A stretch of 21,628 nucleotides of DNA from contig JAITHM010000050.1 of the NCBI GenBank assembly GCA_031279965.1, forward strand, positions 1-21,628, read 5' to 3'. Below the pieces are notes generated by a model. That model was not told where the DNA came from, searched no databases, and saw only the letters and a list, made by a program, of their open reading frames with translations. Made by a program: the position numbers and the translations under genes. This DNA is from Spirochaetaceae bacterium (lineage in GTDB: Bacteria; Spirochaetota; Spirochaetia; Treponematales; Breznakiellaceae). Shown one piece after another: positions 1 to 7,001 of the stretch (its first letter is position 1; every line of letters starts with the position of its first letter).

Positions 1-1
1 C

Positions 2-1123
2 CCCCTAAACCTGAATAACGACGTATATATTGATATTGAAGCGTCTTCGGAAGACCGCGCCAGCGCCAATCATGCATTTACCACTGCCGCGTATTCTCTG
101 CTTGAATACAAAAGCCCTGAACAAAAATTTGGCGCAGAGCTGGGGCTGCGGCTTGATCATTTATATTTCATCGGAAAAGATTTTACCATACAAACCATCC
201 CTGCCTTTAATCCGCGCCTTAATATTGATATTAACATTATGAAAAACAAAGGTTTTATTGATTTGTTTAATGTAACGGCAGGCACGGGTTTCTTTTCTTC
301 ACTTACCGAAAGTTTGGCAAACCTTCGAAGCGCCGACGGGATTGATGATTATGAATTAAAACAAAACAGATCGTTTACAAGCCTTGTGGGAACAAAGATT
401 ACTTTTCTTGACAAATGGAGCTTTAATATTGAAGGCTATTACAAACATATATATAACAGGGCATATTATATTAATTATGTTGATTCCAATATGGTGCGCC
501 AGGTTGATTATTTGTTTGACGGCCAGGGCCGTGTTTGGGGGTTTGATTTTATTTTACAAAAAATGGAATCGCGCTTTGTAGACGGCTGGATTTCGTATAC
601 CTATTCACATGCACGCTATTTGAATCCGCTTATGGTTGATCGTGAAGGCCGGATTTTTGAAGGTTCCTGGCGCTATCCGAATTTCCACCGGTTCCATAAT
701 CTTAATCTTGTTTTGAATCTTAAGCCGTCACGGCGGACAAATATTGGCGTGCGTTTTGGCTATGCATCAGGAACGCCGCTTTCTGTTCCTGGGCAGATAG
801 AGCCGCATCCAGTTCTGGTCGTTCGTCCTTCAGAAACGTTTTTTATTCAAAAATATAAACGGCAGACCTATTACTCAGAAACGCGGCGGAATGGCTTTGC
901 GCTGCCGCTTGATATCAAGCTTTCGTTTTTTTCATTTACCAAAGCCGGTAAAACACAAGGCGAAGTTTATATTGCGGTTGAAAATACGCTTTCGTTTCTT
1001 AAAACACGCGAGAAAAATACCACGTTTAATGAGTATACCGGTGTTGAAGTTGAAGGCAGCGATACAGCTTCGTATCAAATGCCTGTTCCAATGATTTCTT
1101 TTGGTTTTACTTGGAGTTATTAA
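2..1123 (+). CDS. TonB-dependent receptor, C-terminal beta-barrel part (5' end outside window)
   Basis: The frame is open from the first bases of the window, so this is the 3' part of a longer gene; the first in-frame ATG (239) is internal to the barrel and is not the start. About 373 residues are visible. They alternate aromatic and polar residues in the manner of outer-membrane strands and contain a receptor-like stretch (EGYYKHIYNRAYY) and RFGYASGTPLSVPG. The last residues, FGFTWSY, end in an aromatic residue as expected for BAM-assembled barrels. The plug domain and TonB box are not visible. Such receptors import siderophores, glycans or other large ligands across the outer membrane using TonB-ExbBD, and a complete set of those genes lies at 16217-18255. 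The substrate cannot be told. The stop overlaps the rlmB start (TAATG), so the two genes are probably co-transcribed and translationally coupled. Confidence 0.82.
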   Translation, partial: PLNLNNDVYIDIEASSEDRASANHAFTTAAYSLLEYKSPEQKFGAELGLRLDHLYFIGKDFTIQTIPAFNPRLNIDINIMKNKGFIDLFNVTAGTGFFSSLTESLANLRSADGIDDYELKQNRSFTSLVGTKITFLDKWSFNIEGYYKHIYNRAYYINYVDSNMVRQVDYLFDGQGRVWGFDFILQKMESRFVDGWISYTYSHARYLNPLMVDREGRIFEGSWRYPNFHRFHNLNLVLNLKPSRRTNIGVRFGYASGTPLSVPGQIEPHPVLVVRPSETFFIQKYKRQTYYSETRRNGFALPLDIKLSFFSFTKAGKTQGEVYIAVENTLSFLKTREKNTTFNEYTGVEVEGSDTASYQMPVPMISFGFTWSY

Positions 1124-1836
1124 TGGCCTATTTAACAGGATTTCATGCCATTGAAGAACGAATTCGCGCGGGCAAGGCGGCGGGGCCGCTTCTTGTTGCA
1201 AAGGCGGGGCCGCGCGCGCGGGAGCTTGTCGAAATTGCCATCGAAAAAAAAATCCGCATTGAACGCACTGGTAGTCACGAACTGGACAGACTTGCCGCCG
1301 GCAACCGCGGCATTGCCCTTGAAGTAGAAGACGGCATTGGAACAGATGCCGGCTTTGATGAGCTTCTTGCCAATCTGAGCGGCCGCGAACGCGCCCTTGT
1401 CGTAATTCTTGATGAGATAACTGATCCGCACAATTATGGAGCAATAGTACGGTCGTGTGATCAATTTGGTGTTGATATGGTGGTAACGCGGACAAAGCGC
1501 ATCGCAAAACATACTGATGTAATTGCATCGGCATCTGCGGGCGCGTCGGCGTGGGCACCCATTGTTCAGGTGCCGAATCTTTCCCGTGCGGTGGAAATGC
1601 TCAAAGAAGCTGATTTTTGGGTGTATGGCGCTGATATGGACGGCGAACTTGCCTGGAAAAAAGATCTCCGCGGACGCACCGCGCTGATTGCCGGCGGCGA
1701 AGAAGGGCTTTCCCGGCTGCTTCGTGAATCCTGCGATGCTCTTGTTGCGCTTCCTTCGCTGGGGCATGTCGATTCACTCAATGTTTCTGTTGCCGTTGGC
1801 GCACTGCTCTACGAGATTGTCCGGCAGCAGTCTTAA
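1123..1836 (+). CDS. rlmB: 23S rRNA (guanosine-2'-O-)-methyltransferase RlmB, TrmH/SPOUT family
   Basis: This 237-residue protein has the length and motif order of the TrmH/RlmB family, which 2'-O-methylates a guanosine of 23S rRNA using S-adenosylmethionine. The short N-terminal substrate-binding domain starts with GFHAIEERI. SPOUT motif 1 is at residues 96-116 (LDEITDPHNYGAIVR, with N104 and R110). Motif 2 is at 188-195 (LIAGGEEG, E193). Motif 3 is at 211-225 (PSLGHVDSLNVSVAV, N220). All expected catalytic and AdoMet-knot residues are present. I chose ATG 1123, with GGAG at 1113-1116, over an upstream in-frame TTG at 1111. The gene overlaps the receptor gene by one base, and its stop overlaps the convergent molybdenum hydroxylase stop by 4 bp. 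Assignment to RlmB rather than another TrmH-type enzyme rests on length and the N-terminal domain. Confidence 0.88.
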   Translation: MAYLTGFHAIEERIRAGKAAGPLLVAKAGPRARELVEIAIEKKIRIERTGSHELDRLAAGNRGIALEVEDGIGTDAGFDELLANLSGRERALVVILDEITDPHNYGAIVRSCDQFGVDMVVTRTKRIAKHTDVIASASAGASAWAPIVQVPNLSRAVEMLKEADFWVYGADMDGELAWKKDLRGRTALIAGGEEGLSRLLRESCDALVALPSLGHVDSLNVSVAVGALLYEIVRQQS

Positions 1837-4436
1837 CGGCGGGAATCTGGCCGGTAAAATGTATTTTCCATTGGAAGCCGTGTGCGAAGTTTGCCGTCAC
1901 GCATATAATAAGCGCCGCCTATTGCGGGGCATACAGGTATTGTGGCAAGTTCCCCAACGCCTTTTGCCCCATAGCTTGTTTCACCAGGATTGCGCGGTTT
2001 TATCAGAATAACTTCCATCTCTGGAGCCGCCGGAGCACGAATAAGTCCCAGCGTACCGTACTTTACTTGAGGAATACCCCCGGAAAGAGGAAAATCCTCG
2101 GTAAGCGCATAGCCCATCCCCATAAGCAGCCCGCCTTCAATTTGTCCCTCGGTGGATTTTGGGTTGATCACTGTACCGCAGTCATAGCCGGCAACGATTT
2201 TTTCTACCCGGCCTTCGGCGTCCAGTATCGCAACCGTCGCCGCATAGCCGTATGCAACATGGCTTACCGGATGGGGTTTATCGCTCCCCAGAGGATCGGT
2301 GATACCGGAATATTCGCCGGGGAACTCGCGGCCTTCCAGCATATCAAGATTGCCGCCGGCCGCGTCAAGCGCCGCCTTAAGCTTAAGCCCTGCCTGGCGC
2401 ACCGCTTCGCCTGAAAACACCGTCTGGCGTGACGCAGTTGTCGTGCCGGAGTTGGGCGTACGGCGAGTGTCCGGCGGCTCGGCATAGACTTTTTCCGGCG
2501 GCAGTCCGGCGGCCTGGCAGCAAATCTGCGTTGCTACTGTTGCCATACCCTGGCCAATGCACGCGGCGCTCGTCCGTACATGGGCAATGCCGCGTTCAAC
2601 AGAAATGATACAGCGCCCTTTATCAGGAAGCCCTACCCCAATACCAGAATTCTTAAACGCACAGGCTATGCCGGCCGATTTTCCCGCCGCCAGCGCCGCA
2701 TCATAAGCGGGACGGACAGCCTCAAGGCATGCAACAAGTTCAACATCCCTGCCGGCAAGCTGTCCGTTGGGAAGCGCATCGCCGGGACGAACCGCATTCC
2801 GGTAACGCAACTCCCACGGAGAAAGCCCTGCCATTTCGGCAAGGAGATTCAGGCTGCTTTCGACGGCAAAGTTACTTTGGCATACGCCAAATCCCCGGAA
2901 CGCCCCGCCCGGCGGATTGTTTGTGTACACCGCCGTACCATCAATATCAATAATCTGAAAATTATAAGGCCCTGCCGCATGGGTGCAGGCGCGTTGAAGT
3001 ACCGGCCCGCCAAGCGACGCATAAGCTCCGGTATCAGCAACGATGACGGCCTTTAATGCGGTAAGTTTGCCGTTTTCATCACATCCGATAGTAAAATCCA
3101 TCTCCATGGCGTGGCGTTTAGGGTGAAGATTGATACTTTCCTGCCGCGACAACAATACTTTGACGGGCTTTTTAAGAAGCCATGCGGCAAGGCATGCATG
3201 ATGCTGAACGCTCATATCTTCTTTCCCGCCAAAACCGCCGCCGACAAGCTGCGACTTAACGTGAAGCTTCTCCGGCGCAATGCCAAGCATGCGGGCACAT
3301 TCCCGCCGTTCATCATAGATGCTCTGCCCGCCGGAATAGAGGACAAGGCCGTCTGTTCCGTCGGGACAGGCGACGGCACATTCAGGCTCCATAAATGCGT
3401 GTTCGGTGAATGGAACTGAATAATGTTTAGAGACCACATATTTTGATGCCGCAAGAGCTGCGCCGGCATCGCCTCGGACAAGATGTTCATGGGAAAGAAT
3501 ATTCCGTTCTTTTGTATGAATCAGCGGTGCGTCTTCCGCCATCGCCGCCTGCGGGCTGGTAAGCGGTTCAAGTACCTCGTACTCAACATGAATCAGCGCC
3601 TTTACCTCGTCCAGCACAGCACGGTTTGTACAGACAGCAAGAGCAACCGCGTCACCGGTAAACCGGGTAATTTCGCCTTCGGCAATCATCACATCGTAGT
3701 CCGAGATAAACTCAAGGTGGCCGATTTTATTATTGCCCGGCACATCCCGCGCGGTAAACACGGCGACACAATCAGGGTGGGCCGCCGCCGCCGCCGCATC
3801 AATCTTAAGCACACGCGCACGGGGATGAGCCGCCCGCAATGCAGATGCGTGGAGCATACCATCGAAGGTCAGGTCGTCAGCATACAAGCCAATGCCCAGC
3901 GTCTTTGCTTCGGCATCGACACGGGGAAAATCTTCTCCTGCCGCACCGCTGTAGACACGGCGGGGAATTGTCTCTCCGGTACGAAAAAGCTCCGCGGCCC
4001 GGTGCACAGCCTCTTTTATCTTAATATAGCCGGTACAACGGCAAATATTCGCCCGTAGCGCCGCGGCAATCTCGGCACTGTCCGGGTTTGCGTTTACATC
4101 AAGCAGCGCTTTTGCGCTCAGCACCATGCCGGGAATACAAAAGCCGCACTGTACGGCCCCTGCCTCGGCAAAAGCAAATGTATAGACTTCTTTTTCCCGT
4201 GCGCTCAAGCCCTCAATCGTTATTACAGACTTTCCGGCAAGCTTTGAAAGGGTAAACACACACGAGCGCGTAGATTTTCCGTCCACAAGCACGGTGCACG
4301 CCCCGCATGCTCCTGCCGCACATCCATTTTTAGTTCCGGTAAGCTGGAGTTCTTCACGTAAAAAATCAATAAGTTTTCGCGCACCGTCCCCGTGCACTGT
4401 TTGTCCGTTTACTCTAAAAGTTACCATATCTCCCAT
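1833..4436 (-). CDS. Fused [2Fe-2S]/molybdopterin hydroxylase, selenium-dependent xanthine dehydrogenase type
   Basis: The 867-residue protein joins two parts of the xanthine oxidase family. The N-terminal iron-sulfur part has a plant-ferredoxin cluster (C39-x4-C44-x2-C47, C59) and a second cluster (C97-x2-C100, C132-x-C134). The molybdopterin part has the cofactor loop GGGFGGKED (399-407), GAFRGFGVCQ (511-520) and GAKGVGE with the expected catalytic E829. There is no FAD domain, so electrons must pass to another protein. A single 2Fe-2S/Mo fusion of about 850 residues with this N-terminal sequence matches, from memory, the family called selenium-dependent xanthine dehydrogenase, whose members occur with labile-selenium cofactor genes. 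No such partner is in the window. There is no in-frame TGA, so no selenocysteine. The likely role is purine (xanthine) oxidation; other N-heterocycles are possible. Start ATG 4436 follows GGAGG at 4447-4443 with a 6-nt gap. Confidence 0.85.
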   Translation of the reverse strand: MGDMVTFRVNGQTVHGDGARKLIDFLREELQLTGTKNGCAAGACGACTVLVDGKSTRSCVFTLSKLAGKSVITIEGLSAREKEVYTFAFAEAGAVQCGFCIPGMVLSAKALLDVNANPDSAEIAAALRANICRCTGYIKIKEAVHRAAELFRTGETIPRRVYSGAAGEDFPRVDAEAKTLGIGLYADDLTFDGMLHASALRAAHPRARVLKIDAAAAAAHPDCVAVFTARDVPGNNKIGHLEFISDYDVMIAEGEITRFTGDAVALAVCTNRAVLDEVKALIHVEYEVLEPLTSPQAAMAEDAPLIHTKERNILSHEHLVRGDAGAALAASKYVVSKHYSVPFTEHAFMEPECAVACPDGTDGLVLYSGGQSIYDERRECARMLGIAPEKLHVKSQLVGGGFGGKEDMSVQHHACLAAWLLKKPVKVLLSRQESINLHPKRHAMEMDFTIGCDENGKLTALKAVIVADTGAYASLGGPVLQRACTHAAGPYNFQIIDIDGTAVYTNNPPGGAFRGFGVCQSNFAVESSLNLLAEMAGLSPWELRYRNAVRPGDALPNGQLAGRDVELVACLEAVRPAYDAALAAGKSAGIACAFKNSGIGVGLPDKGRCIISVERGIAHVRTSAACIGQGMATVATQICCQAAGLPPEKVYAEPPDTRRTPNSGTTTASRQTVFSGEAVRQAGLKLKAALDAAGGNLDMLEGREFPGEYSGITDPLGSDKPHPVSHVAYGYAATVAILDAEGRVEKIVAGYDCGTVINPKSTEGQIEGGLLMGMGYALTEDFPLSGGIPQVKYGTLGLIRAPAAPEMEVILIKPRNPGETSYGAKGVGELATIPVCPAIGGAYYMRDGKLRTRLPMENTFYRPDSRR

Positions 4437-4468
4437 GGATGTCCTCCGTGGATTTTATTATTCCTTCC

Positions 4469-4497
4469 ATACTACTACTGAAATTTCGAGCCGTCAA
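4469..4497 (-). promoter_or_regulatory. Sigma-70-type promoter for the molybdenum hydroxylase gene
   Basis: Reading on the minus strand, TTGACG (4497-4492) is separated by 17 bp from TAGTAT (4474-4469). This gives 5/6 and 4/6 matches to the consensus. Transcription would begin near 4462, giving a leader of about 25 nt that contains the GGAGG ribosome site. Confidence 0.6.
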
Positions 4498-4595
4498 CTA
4501 TTTTATTCAAGTATTTTCAGTTTAAATAACCGCCACTGCCAAAGTTGAAATTAAGCCTGACCAGAGGAGAGTCTTTCCTGCTTGATAGATTGAAG

Positions 4596-4625
4596 TATAA
4601 TTGTTGTTGATTTTTTTTCCGATAA
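4596..4625 (+). promoter_or_regulatory. Possible promoter elements for the GH18-like lipoprotein operon
   Basis: The divergent gap holds a perfect TATAAT at 4596-4601 without a convincing -35. A sigma-28-like -10, TCCGATAA, lies at 4618-4625, only 10 bases before ATG 4636, with TAAT 16 bp upstream (4598-4601). Either could serve the operon. Use of the second would give a nearly leaderless mRNA. I see no good Shine-Dalgarno sequence before either candidate start. Confidence 0.3.
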
Positions 4626-4635
4626 TTTGAGCAGT

Positions 4636-5697
4636 ATGACCTTTCAGCGATTGTGTAAATTTGGACTACCCCTTATGATGATTTTCTGCTTCTCATGCCG
4701 ATCGGCCCCTATTGCCGCGCCGCCGGATGCTGGCGGAGTGAATGAAGAAGTCTTTCCTGTCACATTTGCCGAAATACCGCCGGCCGGCACGGATCTTCCT
4801 GTCTCCATATTTAATGAAATCTGGACGTATGTCATAAACGGTAGTGAAAACGCCCTTAAATCAAATTTGCCAATTTCTGATGTGGTATATTTTGGTGCGG
4901 AGGTTGACCGTTACGGCCACCTTGCCGAGGTGCCTAAACGAAGCAAACTTGCCAATTTTACCGGTAAAGTTCACATGTCGGTTGCCTGTTTCAGCGCGGG
5001 GCTTATTCATTTTATCATTGAACCGGGAAGCAAGGCGCGTTCCACATTAATACAGCAGATAATCAAGGCTGCGCGGGATTATGACGGATTGAATATTGAT
5101 TTTGAAAATGTTCCCGCGCAGGATGGAGAGAATTTTCTTTCGTTCCTTTCTGAAGTAAGCGTAAAGCTTGGCCGTGAAAAAATATTTTCTGTCTGTGTCC
5201 CCGCGCGCACACGAAGTGTTGGAGCGTATAATTATAGTAAGATTGCTTCAATTTCAAACCGGGTCTTTGTTATGGCTTATGATGAACACTGGTCAACAAG
5301 CGCACCTGGCCCTGTCGCCTCAATGAAGTGGTGCCGCAATGTTGCAGCCTATGCCCTGCAGTCAATCGGCAGCGAAAAACTTGTCATGGGGATTCCTTTT
5401 TACGGACGCGCGTGGGGGAATACCAGCACTTCGCGGGCGCTTGTAAACGCAACGACAGAGCGCATTAAAAAAGAGCATGGCGTACAGAATGTTCAACGGG
5501 TAAATGGCATTCCAACGTTTACTTATGATGTTTTGGTTAAAGTAACAGTCTTTTATGAAGATGAATACTCTATAGCAACACGTGTCGATATGTACCGTAA
5601 ACAGGGTGTTACATCGATTGGGTTTTGGCGTTTGGGGCAGGAAGCAATGGCGGTATGGTCAGCGCTTAATTTAGAGAGGCATGTCGCGGTAAAATGA
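4636..5697 (+). CDS. GH18-like (YaaH/SleL-type) glycosyl hydrolase, predicted lipoprotein
   Basis: Numbered from the in-frame TTG at 4627 the protein has 356 residues; from ATG 4636 it has 353. A hydrophobic N-terminus ends in FCFSC, a relaxed spirochetal lipobox, so it is probably acylated and anchored in an envelope membrane. The rest is a GH18 TIM barrel. The catalytic strand reads YDGLNIDFE (152-160) with E160 as the predicted acid and D158 as its partner. MAYDEHW (216-222), GIPFYGRAW (255-263) and GFWRLGQE (332-339) are typical of the YaaH/SleL branch, which cleaves peptidoglycan-type N-acetylglucosamine linkages. No LysM repeats are present, unlike spore enzymes. The likely role is cell-wall or chitin-fragment cleavage; the substrate is inferred. 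No clear ribosome site precedes either start. The stop overlaps the next gene in ATGA. Confidence 0.78.
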   Translation: MTFQRLCKFGLPLMMIFCFSCRSAPIAAPPDAGGVNEEVFPVTFAEIPPAGTDLPVSIFNEIWTYVINGSENALKSNLPISDVVYFGAEVDRYGHLAEVPKRSKLANFTGKVHMSVACFSAGLIHFIIEPGSKARSTLIQQIIKAARDYDGLNIDFENVPAQDGENFLSFLSEVSVKLGREKIFSVCVPARTRSVGAYNYSKIASISNRVFVMAYDEHWSTSAPGPVASMKWCRNVAAYALQSIGSEKLVMGIPFYGRAWGNTSTSRALVNATTERIKKEHGVQNVQRVNGIPTFTYDVLVKVTVFYEDEYSIATRVDMYRKQGVTSIGFWRLGQEAMAVWSALNLERHVAVK

Positions 5698-7001
5698 ATA
5701 ACGCGGTACGAACATCACCAAAATATATATGCCGCACGGTATTTTCTCCCCGTATTACCGATGCGCTTGATGATTCGCGTATTATTTTGTTAACCGGAAT
5801 ACGGCGCTGTGGTAAAAGTTTTCTTGTACGCGAGCTTATTGCCAGCCTTAAAGAAAGCGGTGTAGAGGATGATCACATCATCTATCTTGATTTTGAAAAA
5901 ATCGTTTTCCCTGAAGTTCAAACTCAGCGTGAACTTAAGCAGCATCTGTCTAAGCTTATTACAGCAGACAAGAAATACTATCTTTTTTTAGATGAAGTTC
6001 AAACTATTTCAGGATGGGAAAAAACGCTTGCTCCGCTTGTCGCACAGGGAAGTATTGCACTTTGTGTCGCTGTATCAGGAGCGTCCTACGATAAAAGCGG
6101 GAAAAAGAAGCTCTTTGCAAGCGATTGGGCGGAAGTTAAACTAAGCCCGCTTTCCTACGCGGAATACCGCCGGGTTGTAAAACCTGTTCTGGATAAGCAG
6201 CCGCTGGGCCTTCTTCAGCGGGCTATTGCCGTACAAGAATCAGCGCATACTTCGTTTGCATCATACGTTGAAAAAGGCGGCTTTCCCGCAACGATTTTTG
6301 ATGAAGGACTTTCGTATAAAACAAAGTTAAATGATATTTATACATCAATACTTCATCATGATGTTATACGGCGTTATAATATTAAAAACACTGAGCTGCT
6401 CGAAAAAATAATTAAATATATCTTTGAACATATTGGAGAAGAATGTTCTGCGGGAAAACTAACAGAACATTTTAAGCGGGAAAAATATACCAAAAATTTA
6501 TCTGATATTAGTAGTATTATCCGGTATCTTGAATCAGCTTTTGTTATCGTACGCCTTCGCATGATGAATTTTGTTACGATGAAAATTCAGGCGGCACATT
6601 CGCGCTATTATATTGGTGATCACGCACTCTTTCATGCGATAAGCTGCACGATAAATCCAGCCCGGCGCGGCATTCTTGAAAATATTATTGTTAATGAATT
6701 GCAGCGTCACGGCTGCGAAATATTCAGCGGTAAAATCAACGCGCACTCCATTGATTTTGTCGCAACCAGCTCTGATAAAATATTCTGCATCCAAACTATT
6801 ATGTCTGATGACACTCTTGAAATGCGCGAAGCAAAAGAGGCCGCTCTTTCCACACTGCATGAATTTGTGGAAATCAGAGCCCCCCTCTTTCTCTTTGTCG
6901 TGTATCTTGATAGCGTGATAGAATACGAAGATCGCGGCGGTCCGTTACGGCATATATCGCTTCCCGATTTTCTGATTTCTTGCGCGGAGCACGATAGGTG
7001 A
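5694..7001 (+). CDS. AAA ATPase of the AAA_14/DUF4143 type
   Basis: The 435-residue protein has a Walker A (GIRRCGKS, 35-42), an acidic strand YLDFE (64-68), a Walker B (YYLFLDEVQ, 95-103) and a sensor-like VSGAS (127-131). It then has the SPLSYAEYRR element and a C-terminal helical plus nuclease-fold-like half typical of DUF4143 proteins. These ATPases are common in bacteria and archaea and have no settled function; links to toxin-antitoxin, DNA handling and envelope tasks have been proposed. The normal sensor sequence of the family (S-N/S-...) is altered to SGASYDKSGKKK, which may be lineage variation. The start overlaps the upstream gene (ATGA) and the stop overlaps the downstream nuclease (GTGA), implying tight co-expression. 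Confidence 0.8.
   Translation: MNNAVRTSPKYICRTVFSPRITDALDDSRIILLTGIRRCGKSFLVRELIASLKESGVEDDHIIYLDFEKIVFPEVQTQRELKQHLSKLITADKKYYLFLDEVQTISGWEKTLAPLVAQGSIALCVAVSGASYDKSGKKKLFASDWAEVKLSPLSYAEYRRVVKPVLDKQPLGLLQRAIAVQESAHTSFASYVEKGGFPATIFDEGLSYKTKLNDIYTSILHHDVIRRYNIKNTELLEKIIKYIFEHIGEECSAGKLTEHFKREKYTKNLSDISSIIRYLESAFVIVRLRMMNFVTMKIQAAHSRYYIGDHALFHAISCTINPARRGILENIIVNELQRHGCEIFSGKINAHSIDFVATSSDKIFCIQTIMSDDTLEMREAKEAALSTLHEFVEIRAPLFLFVVYLDSVIEYEDRGGPLRHISLPDFLISCAEHDR

Noticed and set aside
3781..3801. GCC/CGC triplet run
   Set aside because: It encodes a polyalanine stretch within the molybdenum hydroxylase and is too short to call a functional repeat.
3483..4058. Long plus-strand open frame (191 codons) opposite the molybdenum hydroxylase
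   Set aside because: The minus-strand gene is unmistakable by its cysteine and cofactor motifs; the antisense frame has no domain or ribosome site.
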